This document shows, piece by piece, positions 32,719-45,290 of a DNA stretch of 64,000 bases (position 1 is the first letter of the stretch; every line of letters begins with the position of its first letter). The DNA lies in NCBI GenBank assembly GCA_000310025.1, contig FN649751.1, positions 202,025-266,024 of the forward strand, read 5' to 3'. The translations under genes were made by a program, and so were the position numbers. The notes below the pieces were generated by a model. The model was given only the letters and a program-made list of their open reading frames with translations, did not search any database and was not told the origin of the DNA. The stretch is from Ectocarpus siliculosus. Its lineage: Eukaryota > Sar > Phaeophyceae > Ectocarpales > Ectocarpaceae.

Positions 32719-35700
32719 CTTCTTCGTGTTTTCGTTGTTGGGCGGCGCGGGTCCCGGCCTTGGGGGCTCCGTGTTTGCGCGTGTGGTCCATGGAATTGGC
32801 ACCCCCCCTACTTTGCATGTGTTTCTGTCAGTCTTGGTTAGTGGCCCTAGTCTGCGTTGGTTGTCCTTTCCTGGCGCACTCGACGTTGTTTTTGGGTCCT
32901 TGAGACACCGCCGTCCGCGAGAAGTGTTATGTAGTGTTGCCATCTCGTCTTTGCCACACGTTGTCCTTGATGTCGTTGTCGTCGGCTTGGTGTGTTCGTC
33001 CCGCACATTCTAGGCGCTAAAAGCCTAAACCTGCCGGGCCATGATTTTGACGCGCCAGTCATGCAGGGAGAAGGTGGTGGTTATTTCGTGCAAGCGGCCT
33101 CCCTTGCGGAAAATTTCACCTTTTGCTTAAGGATAGCGGGGACAACCACGTGCTCTGGTTGTGTTTGTTCTCTTTTATTCGCCCTCTGGGGGCGGAAGAG
33201 CTATTACGGTGTCCGGGCATTTGTTGTAGTATTTGCGTGTGTCTGGGCTTCTGTTTGCAGGGGGGTGATATCCTGCGGCTGATCTATTTAAGCACCTATT
33301 TATGTATGTTTCATGTAGAAGTTGTACTCTTTTGTCGGTGTGGCCTATTAGGAATCGCCGTGCTTTTTTTTCTTTTTCGCCAACTGGCCGGCCTTGCAAT
33401 GCTGGCTCTCTTTGCATGATGTGACTGTAGAGTCCCTCATGACTACGTTGTGGGTTGCTGGGTTTTGCATGGCACATAAACATTTTCTGTTTCTGTTTTT
33501 TTTTCCTAAAAAACAACCTTGAATTCTTTCTTCCACGACTATTGCATAGTAGTGCGTGATACCGCCGGGCGGTGGCCGTAGGCTGCATTTTTTTGGCGCC
33601 CTCGCTTCCTACCGTACGGCTTCTGCCCCTCCCACACATGAGCGGTGCAGCAGGTAACCTCGCCACCTTCTCACGTTTGGATGTGGGTTCGAACCTCGGT
33701 GCAGTCACGCGAACTGGGATATTTTCTCACAATACGCCCGATGTGGAAATGCGATACAACAAACAGTCGTGTTTGGGCGTTGTACGCAGAACATGAACCG
33801 TTTCACCGCTGACATGGGATCGGAACGGCGGACTGATTCCTTCTCGCGAAAAAAGGAACGCACCAAGCACCGCATAAGAAAGGCGGATAATTCAATGAAC
33901 TGCTCTGAAGCCTTTGTCCCTGTGTGATCCCGGCTGGGGTGAGTCCAAAATAGTGCCGAAGGACGGTGTACGTACGTAGGGACCGAGGCCGAGAGCAAAT
34001 ACATGACGAAAAACACATCGATCACGAAACGGCACGAGTTCGACCGCATTTTGTCAGCAGGCCGCTCCCACTCCACACACACTCACAAACAACTCCCCTC
34101 TCAGCCACCCCGCACAAGCCACACGGGTCCATCACTACAACTGCAAGAACGAAGGTAAAGCATGGGGTCTCGTAGCTTGTAGCAGGACATTGAATCGTCT
34201 CGAAAGTAGGGGTAGACAACTCTGGTGAGCGACCAATAGTCTATAGACTATATGTTCGACGAGAGTTGTGGCAAGGGTGTCGACTACACATACATGCATG
34301 GCTCGAAGAGTGACGACAACATGGCCAACATGAGATGGGCACAAGGGCGGCATTACCCTTCTTGAAGCCATGACACGATAAGAAGTACGCCCTCTCGTTC
34401 ACATGTGCAAGAAAAGCTGCGCCTCTACATATGCATGTCTTCACTCAACAACGGAAATGATGCTTGTTGTTGCGTACAACACCAGTCACTCGCAGGCCGC
34501 AGCTTCCCAGAATGTCGTTTCGTCGAACGCGCAACCAAAACGGTTACGGGCAGTTTTAGGCAACGTGGCCGATCGAACGGGAGGGCGAGTCCAGGCCCAA
34601 AAAAATTCCCCCCACTGTACCACGGCACTCCTCCGTTCACAAACGCATGTACCACTTTCCGTGGTATTTTTGTCAGCATGACGAGGGAAAGGGACGGCTG
34701 GACGCTTCTCGCGATAAACATAAAATTCAGCACGCACCGCAGGAGGAAGGTGGGGCATGAAAATAAATAAAAAGAGAAGAAAGCCCTGGTGTTGACCCCC
34801 TCATGTGTGACCCTGGGTGGTTGTAGTTGCACGAAAAAAAATATATACTGAAGTGCAGTGCTCTACATACATACACGTCTCACCACGAAAAATGGGCTGA
34901 CTGGCGCCATTATAACTAAGAAAAAAAATGGATCACGATACATTTCTACCGAACATGTGAACTAGTATGTACTGCACGACAGGGAACCTTATTCTTTGGG
35001 CGTCAACGCTGATGTGCCCAAAGGCCGACCGGGTGAGAGGAATGCATTTTGAGGCACGTGAAACAAACCACCGCACCTCCCATTACAACCCCCCCCTCGC
35101 CCCTCGTGTTTCTGACCTCCTCGTGTCGATCCATTTTTCCTCCTCCTCGTTGCCACCCCCTCTCTGTCGTAAAGGTATCGATCGGAAACCGTGCAGCATG
35201 AACGTCCCATTCTGGTATGTGCGTGCGGATGTTTATCAGATAACGCAAGTAGAGGCACTGAAACAACCGTTCTTGCCGTGGTTCACCGGTCGCGTCGAAA
35301 CGTCTTGTCACCGCAGCACGCCAACTGCTTGATTCGTACACAGGTTGATCCGCTTGCATTATTCATGTCACGACATGCATGCGTGCCGCTTTCGGTCGTG
35401 CGCCCGTGCCTTTGATAGAGAACTCTCTACTCTACCAACAACTACACGGCGAGCGTGATCGATATTCGTCCCGTCTTCAAGCTTGTAGCGCAGACAATAT
35501 TCATTCGTCAGCTCTCCAGCAAGCGCTCAAGACATTCTGGGGCAGTAGATCCTGACGAAAGGAGATGCAATCGGAAGGCAGACCAAACGAGCTGCTACGC
35601 TGAAACCGGTGAAAGTCCGTATTGATTAAGCTCTGTTCCGTATCCCCTTGTATCGCCTCCCAGTTGGTGGCAGGCGCTGGGGTCTGTCGTGATGGCCCCC

Positions 35701-36134
35701 ACACCTCACACTTTAGACTAGAAGTTGTCAGACAACATGTACGTTCCGACTCTAGCATACTACGACCACGCCACTTTCGACATGTACGACCTCATCCGCG
35801 CGCGCCCGTGGTACATAGTCACATCACAAGTTTTGTTGCTGTCGTCTTTCCCCTAGGTGTAGATCACTTTACATCATTGTAGGGGCACTTCCCATTCGCG
35901 CCGAACAGTGTCCAGCGCCATATATAAAAAAAAACTTGTGAAGTGGGACATGTCATCTGTTGTATGCCTAAACTTCGGCCGTGTTGTAGATACCTAGAGT
36001 TCTTGGCAGCGTTCCCCCGAAGTTCTCGGGTTCATTTGTACCCTCTGCTGCCGCAAGGGACTCGTATCTGGTAGTTTTTGAGGAGACCCTTATACATGCG
36101 TTGTTGCAACTCGCTGTTTTTGTGATGTTGGCAG
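32719..36134. other. Intergenic stretch, no supported gene
   Basis: The 3' flank of the modular gene is followed by about 3 kb with only short open frames on both strands. I found no chain of phase-matched exons, no targeting leader and no recognisable domain. One B-box-like ggttcgaacc palindrome lies near 33686 but no tRNA fold surrounds it. Confidence 0.45.
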
Positions 36135-38626
36135 GAGGAACTAGGGAGCGCGGGCACGGGTGGGATACGGGATGTCAGAGATGTCGAATCAAGTGTAGGG
36201 GACCTCGGTTCGCCGTTGCGTGGCGGCCCACTTTTCGGGAGAAAGGGGTCACCGGAAACTACCTTGGGGCTAGAGGAAAAATTTACCGAGGAATATGGCG
36301 AGGACGACGACGACGTAGTACGAGATGAACTGTCGGCTACCTTTCTTGAAGGTAGGCTACAGAACATTGTACAGTCCATGCCATGGATACCTGGTGTGGA
36401 CAATTACACCGAATTTAACCTGTTCTGTAGTTTATTTCGGCGTTTGTCGATTGCTCTGTTGGGCTTCTCTTAGACGCTGAAGGTTGTCGTGATTGTAGCC
36501 GAACATAGGTCACACGTCTAATGTCGCATGAGGGAATGTAGAAGATGCCTCATGGATNNNNNNNNNNNNNNNNNNNNNNNNNNNNNNNNNNNNNNNNNNN
36601 NNNNNNNNNNNNNNNNNNNNNNNNNNNNNNNNNNNNNNNNNNNNNNNNNNNNNNNNNCCCCCCCCCCCCCCCCCCCCCCCTTCCTCCCTCTCTGAATCAC
36701 CACTCCCGTTTGAAATTACTCAATATTGACGTAATTTAGAGACGGGTACATAGAACTGCTGAGGTTTTGATTTCGGGGTCGGCTGGATTGTTTTCCGAAT
36801 GTGCATCTAAGATAGCCCGGTCTAAATAGCCCCTGCCGCCCGCCGTTGCGTCTCGTCCGTTTCGAAGTGCACGACTTGGATGACGAGATGGAAAGCGACA
36901 TTCTAGTACTGGAGGGGATCGAGAGCTTGGGAAACGCGACGGATAGTATCGAGGAGAATCAGGTCAGTTGGGGCAAAGTTGAGGCCTTGATCCCCGTCGA
37001 AGATGTTTGCACTCGGGAGTTATCCCTAATAAATACCTCCACTTAGAGCAATGTTGCGCATACATGGTCCCAAATAGTGTGGCAGAAGGGATGAGCAGTG
37101 TTTATCGTCGTACGCTCATCTTTCACGGAGAGTGGTCTCTCGCACGTGGCGTTTCTTCGGGTAGTGCGTAGCCCTCGTCGTCCCTCTGGGGTAGCCTGCA
37201 TAGATTGATGCGTTCTCTGTGCAGTGGTTTTCCTGGACGGTAGGATGACTTCGTTCTCGTCCCCTTGCCACTTTTCTGGGCGTGCACCAACTGCAGGAGG
37301 CACACGCGCCCATGGTTCGGGGGATGGTCGACCAGCAGACGTCTCAGAACTAAGGGACGCTGCTGATGTTGGCGAGAAGATGGACGCCGCCGCCGAAGGT
37401 CTTTTCCGCGAGCACTTTCCTTGGCTTCTTGACCTCTGGGTACAGGTCAAGTCCCTTGCCCCCACCCGTTGTTTATAGCGACATCGTGGGCTTCGCTGGT
37501 GGATGTCCAAGCTAGAGTCAGCAAAGGAAAGGGGTCAACGAACGAAGCGTCGAACTTCACCTTGGCCCGGTTCGCCAGTTGGGCGCCACAACTGAAGGCG
37601 TGGATAAATCATAAGGATATCCAGAAGGTGGCACGGACGAGTGGTAGAAACACCAAACGAACCAGGCATGAGCTGTGCGGCATCATCAACCAAGTGGATG
37701 AGGTGCGTCTCGGCTATAACTAATTGAAAATCTCCCATGAGAGCCATAGTAGGTGTACACAAGTCATAACAATGATTTGAGGCGTAATTATCTAGCGCCC
37801 GAATTCCTCCGCCCAAGAAGCTAGACCGAGTGCCCTGAGTGTGTGCAGCCAACGGCACCGGGGTGCTCCCCCAGACCCGTGTCTCTTGTTGGGGGAACAA
37901 GCCACCCACTATTGTCGTCCGTACGTTTTTTGTAGGCTTCGGCTGGCGTCACATTCAGTCGTTTGTATCTTGTTTGGTGTTCAACTGCAGTACACCCCCT
38001 TCACCAACTGTCAACCCGTACACCCTCTTCGCCGCGTGCCCCGGCTGTTGCTTCTGTCCCTTATTGATCACCAGGAGCTCTACGGCGTTTTTGTGCGGAA
38101 GAAGAAGGAGGCGAACTTGATCAAGTTGTCGTATCCCGACAATAAGACCCGCGTCACCAAACCACGGGCGAAAGTGCTATATTACATCAGCGGGTGGTTG
38201 CTCAGCAAGGACTGGGCGCACGTGAGACGGCAAAAGATCGAGGAGAGGGAGTGGGTGTCCTTTGTAGATCTCAACAAGTCTGCTTCCGAGGGAGCTGCGG
38301 TAGAGAAGGATAAGGAACTGGAGCATTTAGTAGGTGAAGTGAAGAGGAGGAACGACGAAATCAACGGTGCTGGACTCCTGTTTGCCACGAAAGCGTTTTT
38401 TGAGTTCACATATGCTTCGGAGATCGGGTACTTCCATATCCTTTCTAAGCCCTTTCTGTTAGGAGCATATCTCGTAGGCCTTCCGGGTGACATGTTGCGG
38501 GTGGTCAGCGAAGCGACCGAGATCAGGGATGCGTGGGCTGAGTGCTGCCCACCCTCCTCGGGAAGCGTGAATTTTGAGTGGGATTCCAAGGTCGCTCATG
38601 AGGTTTTCCTTCGCATAAGGACATAA
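36135..38626 (+). CDS. Multi-exon gene of unknown function, interrupted by an assembly gap
   Basis: Coding segments: 36135-36351 (acidic, LEEKFTEEYGEDDDDVVRDE), 36868-36962 (DLDDEMESDILVLEGIESLG), about 37225-37445 (HFPWLLDLW), about 37479-37702 (LARFASWAPQLKAWINHKD) and a last exon from 37991 or 38075 to TAA at 38626. Phases fit between exons 1 and 2 (1) and between 37702 and the last exon (0). They do not fit at the starts I give for the two middle exons, so those borders are wrong or an exon is missing. The last exon has KVLYYISGWLLSKDW, a charged helix, then GLLFATKAFFEFTYASEIGY. A similar YYISGW and F-F-E-F pattern occurs near the C-terminus of some DNA transposases, so this may be a transposase-derived gene; that is weak inference. 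The 5' end is not identified. Confidence 0.4.
36558..36680. other. Assembly gap (100 N, 36558-36657) followed by 23 C
   Basis: The gap has a fixed size and so gives no true distance. The poly-C run at its right edge probably stopped sequencing. It lies in an apparent intron of the gene at 36135-38626. Confidence 0.95.
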
Positions 38627-39346
38627 CTGGGGGAAGGGCGTGATTTGGAGGGAGGGGTGAGGCGGGGGTAATTCGCGCTTTCTATTTCCGTTCCCGTTCA
38701 TTCTTATTTTTTCATGGGTGTGGGAAGGGAAGCACGTTATAATAAGCAACCCCGACCACACAGGTACTCGGGAGGGACGAAATAATTTCGTGTGCCTTCT
38801 TCAAGTCGCATGTGGGACAAACTTCCTTTGTTCCTGACTTGATGTTCTACGTGGTCGTTGTGCATGATCGTGTCGCAACGGCTAGGGTACCCGGCCGCAA
38901 ATCTGGATTCCCCCACGGGCCCCCTGTGTTTACTCGACTTTGCGTACCCTCCCCGAAAGTATCCGGTATTGGGAAAACGGATGTCGAGGTGTGGAGGGAA
39001 ATGTTTTTTTGCTCACCCGTTGGAATGTTTGGGGCTGAGGGTGTTCCGCACCATGACATTGGCCCGCATCACAGCAAAGAAAAAAAAAAGTCGATGGCTA
39101 AGCAACGCACAAGTTCCACGAAAGATAAGCAGTAGTTATTACCCAACCACAATGTCGCCAAATATTCGCGGACAGGAGCCTGCGGGAACAAGAAGTTGAC
39201 ACGACCACATTCGGGATATGACAAATGATCCACACAGATCTTCCGACGTATTCGTGTAACTTAAACCATGCATCAACGAATCTAATATAATCTGCGCTGC
39301 TTCTCGTGGCTTGTCTCCCCCACGACGCAACATGAGGTTTAAATAC

Positions 39347-39534
39347 ACCTCTCATGGCGTTGTCTTCGTGGCCGTCGCTGTTCCGAGACACGCACACACA
39401 CATTAGAAATAGAAAGGCAAAAAAATGTCAAACGCACCACACCTCTAATGGCGTTTTCTTGGTGGCCATCGCCGTTCCGAGACACGCACAAACACACTCG
39501 AATTAGAAAGGCAAACAAATCTCAAACGCACGCG
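39347..39534. repeat. 94-bp tandem duplication
   Basis: 39347-39440 and 39441-39534 share acctct(c/a)atggcgtt, ccgttccgagacacgcac or close variants, and aaacgcac with scattered differences. Older than the 112-bp duplication at 14566. Confidence 0.75.
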
Positions 39535-39548
39535 AAACAAAACGTAAC

Positions 39549-39693
39549 GAGGGAAAAAAGCGTGGGCCCGCGACATTCCATAAACCTTGAACCGGCGACC
39601 ACCGTTATCCACAACAATAAAGAACTATGAGGGAAGAACGCGTGGGCCCACGACATTCTATAAACCTTCAACTACCGACCACCATTTTCCATT
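39549..39693. repeat. 80-bp tandem duplication
   Basis: Copies start at 39549 and 39629 and share gaggga, gcgtgggccc, cgacattc and taaacctt. They lie directly after the 94-bp duplication, so this spot has duplicated twice with different units. Confidence 0.75.
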
Positions 39694-39807
39694 TAACCCA
39701 TCTACAACACACGCCGTAACCTCTACTTCCTGGACGCCTTCGGTTTGGTTTGGTACGGAGTCGTCTTGGGGTCGCTCACGGGGGCGTTACGTTGGTGGAA
39801 CACTCAC

Positions 39808-42095
39808 TGCTCGGAAGCCCCGTCGCATACGGTGGCAACTACGTCGAACCCTTTGTCTCGGTGTGCTATCGACAGGAACCGCATGGTCCTCGTGAGCATC
39901 CGTTGGATGTAGTCAGTGCTGAGAGACCGCACAGCCTCCCGCCACACGACGAACTTGTACTCAGGGTTGCCCAGACTAACGAAGAACTCTACGTTGAAGG
40001 TACGTTGTTTCGAGCGTCGCAGTGGTGCCGAGGTAAGGGGGTGAGGAGAAGACGTCATGTCAGTGTAGGGGAGGGGGGCGTGTCAACAACAAGGTCTGTT
40101 TGATGTTTCGGCGTGGAACACGGTGTGCATGTTGTGCACGTGGAAATTCCGGCGACAAAGACCTGCACCTTAACTCCAAGCCCGATCACCAGAGAGATGT
40201 CCACTGCAATCTGGCCGACATTTGTTTTCAAGGGAACTATGAAGCACATACCTCCACGTACTGGGTCGCCAGTATCTTGCCCAATTGCTTGCCCAAACCT
40301 CCGTCTTCATCCACCTTGCCTTGATATACGGGGTTGAAGAACGTCGCCTCGTCCACCAACCCCGTGAGTCTTCCTTCCTTCGGGGCGAAGTCGAGCCCGT
40401 TCTTGCTGAGATGCGTCAAATCCCAGCTCAGAACACCGGTGAGGTCCGCCTTATCCGCATCTTGCTCGGCGGCCAGCCTGCCATACTTCTGTCATGACAG
40501 AACATAACCCATGACAGAACATAACCCATCAAAAAATAAAATAAAGGAAAACGTTCTGGCATTAAATACACAAGACTGGGATTTTTTCGAGGTATGCCAT
40601 CTGCCGTGCAAGTATACATAGACTCGCTCGGGGGCACCAATAGCTCCGACGGCATCTAAACCTCCAGACTTCACCAGAACATACGTAAGAGGGCCCGCGG
40701 CGGTATTGGGACACAATTCAATGCTACAATTATCCGACAAAACCTTACCTGGAAAAACATGGCTTCAAACACACTGTGATGTACGCAATCAGTGGCGGTA
40801 TGACTGCAAGCTGTGGACGCCCACTGCACTCTAGACATGAAAAAGGCCCAACTACAAATGCCACAAGCACGACTTTGTATATGCAGTCACATCCCACCCT
40901 TTCCATGACGTGTAGGCGAAGAGCCTTGAGGCATCCACCAAAGCAAGCACAAAGCACCGTAACCCCCAACCCTAAACATCATTCGTACCCTGATGTTGTC
41001 GACGAGCACTCCCGTCCTCGGAGGTGCGGCCTGTGCTTGCAGCTGCTGAACGCGCCTAGGACTGGGCAAATGGATGAAGTTCCTCAGCATGTTGTATCCC
41101 GCCGATCCAGCCACCCCGTGCATGTAGATGGCGATTCGCAGTGTCGCCGGGTGAAATCGAAACCCTTTCGAACTCGCCATCCTGGTGTTCCATCGGAGTT
41201 GGTCCTGCAGCGAACCCAACGTGCAACACCATCAAGTCGTCGTTTAAGTGACGACCACTTCTCCATTATCATCGCTGTGCAGTAAATTTAGTGGTCAGGC
41301 GATGAAATCGCCTACCTCCATGGTCAGTCGCCACCTTCAAAAACGTGTTACACCGTTCACAACAGGAGACCGACACTGCATTCTGCCCGCACTTCCGCCC
41401 GTTCAAAATAATCCGAGGAACGCCAACACACCTCGAAGATTGCTCGTTGTGCGCTGTCCTCCGGAAGTTTCTTCTCGAAAATCGTCCTAGATTCCGGGTC
41501 CAGCAGCAACTCATGAAGAGCCGCTCCTTGCTGATCGTTGATCCTCTCGCTTTCCTTCCGCGCTGCAAGGACCCGGTCTTGTAGTCGGATCTTCCCCTCC
41601 TTCTGGGACTTCACCTCCATCGCCAAGGCGTGCATCTTCTGATCCTATTCAATTGGGCAACAAGTAAGGGGGCGGGGAGTCGACGGAATGTAATCGTGGG
41701 CGAGCATTTACATCAGCAGAGGTGGAAAGCGTACAGTAAAACACGTGTACCATACATATAGGCGCTGCAGCAGAATGCTAACGTATCTTCTGTACGGTGC
41801 TCAGGCTCTCGTTCTTCGTGTTGGGGTGTGGGTCCGACTTAACAGTCTGGGGCAATCTCTTCTGAACCGATTTGCGAAAAAACTCTTTACACTCGCCACA
41901 CCGAGCAACACCTCCCGATCCGCCGTGGTTGCTGGCCAGCCCCCCACACGCCTTGGACCATAGCACAGCCTTGTCCGCTACCCGGACCAAAACGCCAGAA
42001 ACACCCTTAGTTCCCGCCAGGCACCCTGCAACGGCAGCGCGTTCCCACCGGCCCTCACCTCCGAACGACAAATCGGCAGATGCCTCTAGAGTACG
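39808..42095 (-). CDS. P-element/THAP9-like DNA transposase (partial)
   Basis: Five minus-strand exons with matching phase 0: 42095-41796, 41638-41432, 41204-40989, 40485-40252 and 39986-39808 (ends phase 2), 378 residues in all. Order: a segment with CGECKEFFRKSVQKR; a coiled coil running into LPEDSAQRAIFE; a helix-turn-helix-like segment with KGFRFHPATLRIAIYMHG and IHLPSPRRVQQLQ, matching the W-H-P...L-P-S...R-T-L pattern of THAP9/P transposases; the first catalytic-Asp block (GVLSWDLTHLSKNGLDF, then GRLTGLVDE, usually DEM-I...LVF...G-L-GFVD); and the second block (VVATVCDGASEQ, usually V-xDGA-xNR). The product would cut and rejoin DNA in the nucleus. Neither a THAP zinc finger nor the C-terminal end is seen, so the copy may be truncated or its outer exons unrecognised. 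No terminal inverted repeats found. Confidence 0.65.
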
Positions 42096-42146
42096 CTGCG
42101 TTTGGCGGACGAGACTATGGAAGCCGCCTGCGACCTCGGCGGTCAC

Positions 42147-44539
42147 ACTACTATCATCTTATGCAGTCTTGCGTACTTTTGATCACTCGCTCTTTTTTCA
42201 TATTCAAATTTGATCGGAGACATGAGACGTGTTGCCCTGCCGACCACCCGCTACGTGATCGTGAACGTTTCTGTCTGGAAGATTTGACTTTGCTCGACAC
42301 ACACTGGACGGATTCAGACGCGTATTGTTGTCCTAAACAGATCAGGAGGTGAAGATATGCCTAGCCGGAGAATAGATGGGGCATTCACAACAACGTGGAG
42401 AGCATCAGTTGCTGGCACGGAGGGTATGTCGAATGGTGGGTGCCTTTCCCTGGTTCCCACAGGTAGTTGCACATCGGGTTATGGGCTCACCGGTGACAAA
42501 TTTGGATGAAACCTTGGCCTCCACCCTTGCCTGTGACGGTCCCGAGACTCCCAAGGCAGTTCCACGCCTCCACGAGGCAGATGCAGCGAGGTACCGTGTG
42601 TCGAAGAGAGTGTGATAGTGTGTCCGCCTTGCTGACGCAAAACGTCCCCTTTTGACGCACAAGCCTTCATATTATTGTACTCCCGGCTTGCAGCTCGCGT
42701 GCGGCGAAACCTCAAGTTTCATTCCAAGCTTCGCTATATATTGTCATCTTCCATAGCGCTTCGACCCATGTTTATGGTCGCCAAATCTTTGAAAAAAGTC
42801 TTCAAATGTTGTCAAACATTTGCGCGCGAATATCTGCCAGAGGAACATTTGAGTACCGTTTTTATGGGCAACAAAATCTTTATCGTGTGGTTTTCTTTTT
42901 TATTTTTCTTAATATGACACAACGAATCCATCTCTATCATAGAAAAGAGTCTGAGACAGATTAGCAATGAATTCATAGCGTCAGAAAGTACCTGTATGTC
43001 TACGGTTTCCCAGACAGCATATAGGGACATCTCCCCTGCGGGTAACAGGCTCAACAAGACAGTTTGGTAGCTGTCTTGTGTGTCTCATATATGTTATTAT
43101 GTTGGGAAGGTGCAGAAGAAATGTGTTAGGTACTGGTCGGGCGTTTTGTGTGTGGCACCCTTTTAGTCGTAGGGCATGCAATCTCCCTCAGTTTTCAAAC
43201 GTATTTTCAATGTGGTACGCGTATGTACCGAGTTTGTATATTAATATGTGCGGATACATTTCGGATCATGTGCGGACACACGGGAGTGGTCTCACCATTT
43301 TTTATTACTTTTTTGTGTAATTTCGTGTTGTTTGGTGTGCAAGTGGCGCGGGAGAACATTCTTTCATCATTGCCTCCTGACGTGGTCGCCGATAGAGAGA
43401 GGCGTGTGGTTGAGGTTTCATCACCGACATGTGGGTGTGTGTTAAATGCAGTGGGTATGGTTACCTATCTCGCCCGTGTGTAGGCAGAAGGTATAGCTAC
43501 CTCTCCCATTAGTAGGCAGCGTGGACCACAAGTAAAGACAGGGTCTATCATTTCATGTATGTTACATCATTTGCATTTGGCATGAGAGGAATAAGAGGTT
43601 GTTCAAATTTATAAGCAATTTTGACGGTGCATGGGCACGGGGAGTACTCCCTGTGTCCGTGTTGTACCCAGGTCTTGTCGCATCATCAGTTGTCGCATCA
43701 GTTGGCAGCATGTGTCATGGACAGGTAGACGTGGAATGGCGGCGACAGGTGAAGCGCGGCGACAGGTGAAGGCAGCTGCAGTATGTTGTGCATGGTGGCA
43801 TGTTGGGCTTGTACATAGCGTAGTCCATCCTTCGACCACACACAAAGGAGTTTGTTCGTACCTGTGGGGATTTTTCGGAGTCCTGGGTCAGCCAAAAAGC
43901 AGCAGCAAGGAGCAAACGCAGTGCAGTATGCTACTACAGCTTTGCAGTCCGTCCTCCTCAAGTCCTATCGGAGATGATTAGTATCGCACAACGGCTGGAT
44001 CCGAAATGCCGGCTAGCTCCGCAATCCAAGAGAGGTGGGTTGGCTGAGCTAAAAACGGAATGACTGCATGCGTGCTCCTCTCAGCAGATAGATGTGGCTG
44101 GCTGGCTCTTTGAAGTGCAGATTTCTGGTTCAGCGGAATTTGTCGGAATTCCCAATTTTTCCGTTGCCACCTGGGTGTATGGGAGTTTTTCATGAAAGGT
44201 GCACAGAAATCGATTATCCTAATTGCAAGGGACACGTTTCATTTTCAGTGTTCCCCCTTGCGGTTTCGACGGTCAAATATGCGGTTGCCCACAGATTTTC
44301 GCATCGCTATAAGCTATCAAGCTCCTAATGAAGTATGTGTGTGCAGGTTTGGTAGCGCAAGAAGCAAATTAAACGGGAAGTTTTACGGCATTAATTTCAT
44401 ACCAGCGTGCTTATTGATCATATAGACATTACACAAAAAAACAACATTTCAGGGATTGCTGAACAAAAGAATGAAACACTTCCGAATAAAGCGAAACATA
44501 ATCAAAACAAAAACAACACATGATAGCACGTGAGCAAAT
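42147..44539. other. No supported gene
   Basis: Holds short open frames only, an AT-rich part (about 42700-43350) and a block (42731-42790) that recurs rearranged at 46683-46747. A short direct repeat of gcggcgacaggtgaa lies near 43740-43770. Confidence 0.4.
42731..42793 (+). repeat. Dispersed repeat block, partner of 46683-46747
   Basis: Contains ttgtcatcttccatag and then acccatgtttatggtcgcc aaatctttg. At 46683-46747 the second part is inverted while the first part keeps its direction, so the two copies differ by a local inversion. Possibly the ends of a small transposon family. Confidence 0.6.
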
Positions 44540-45290
44540 CTAACAAGAAGTCCTTCGTATCTTTTCATCCACCAAAAACTTATGTTGTCGGTCAATGGTC
44601 GTCTGTTGCACCAACTCCAACTCTCCGTGTACTATCCTGTACCCCGGTCCTTCAAGTTCTGCTTTGGCTAACCTAATATAGCATGCCTTACATGTGATAC
44701 AAATGCAGTTGGCCGCTTTGTCGACTCTCGTAAACACCACCTTCTTGTGCAATTGGTGAAAGGATGTCCTAGCTACAGCAATATCTAATGTGGTTCGTAA
44801 GAGGCTTAGGAGAACTTCCCCCTTGTCCGCGTCAGTCACTGCTGTTTGTTCTATCGCGTCGTACAAAGCATCTTCCCAGTCCTCAGTATCACCGCGTGGT
44901 ACTTTGAGTTCATGACAGAAGTCGCCAACGTACGATTCTATGGCATCTATGAGCGATTAAAAGAAAGACTAGTCATTCAAGGCCTCCGCATTTTCTGCTC
45001 TAAAACCAGTTTGCAGGTTTAGCACAGCTGCAGCGTTGGCATCGTATGCACCAGCAGGAATATTCTTCCCTCTGTCTTTTGCAGTGGCTAACCAGATGTC
45101 TCGTCTTCTCCACGGCGAGTAGCATATTGTGGGTGGTTGCTTTCCGACGCCTGTTTCGATCGCTCGTAAACCAAGCGCATTTACCCGACCTTGGTGTTCG
45201 GGTCCCATGTGTGATTTGGTCGAGGTCTTTTTCTACCTCTACCTCGATGTTTTCCCCATGGCATTGGTTTCAGTATCATCGTCGATAATA
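44540..45290 (-). pseudogene. Reverse-transcriptase-like relic of a non-LTR or Penelope-type element
   Basis: The minus strand carries a coherent 108-residue frame (44866-44540) with FTRVDKAANCICITCKACYI. It resembles the motif (D-K-A-x-N...C-K...Y) that precedes the catalytic palm in a group of eukaryotic reverse transcriptases. A second frame (45208-44969) upstream has TICYSPWRRRDIWLA. The palm with its catalytic Asp pair is not present nearby, so this is a 5' fragment of an element. The family assignment is tentative. Confidence 0.35.

Larger units (their letters stand above)
38627..39807. other. Non-coding stretch with two tandem duplications; possible transposase 3' part
   Basis: No complete exon is supported. 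A minus-strand piece near 39210-39300 reads DYIRFVDAWFKLHEY, which resembles the region downstream of the second catalytic Asp in P-type transposases. It may be a further exon of the transposase at 39808-42095. Two tandem duplications occupy 39347-39693. Confidence 0.4.
39200..42146 (-). mobile_element. P-superfamily DNA transposon, borders unknown
   Basis: Defined by the transposase exons and the possible further exon near 39210-39300. I did not find terminal inverted repeats or a target-site duplication, so the extent is only the coding span. Confidence 0.5.

Noticed and set aside
33677-33700. tRNA B-box-like ggttcgaacc
   Set aside because: No A-box at the right distance and no cloverleaf or acceptor stem; the palindrome alone explains the match.
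40486-40740. Minus-strand open frame between the third and fourth transposase exons
   Set aside because: Flanking exons join directly in phase 0, and the frame starts in a phase that does not fit the preceding exon. Treated as intron.
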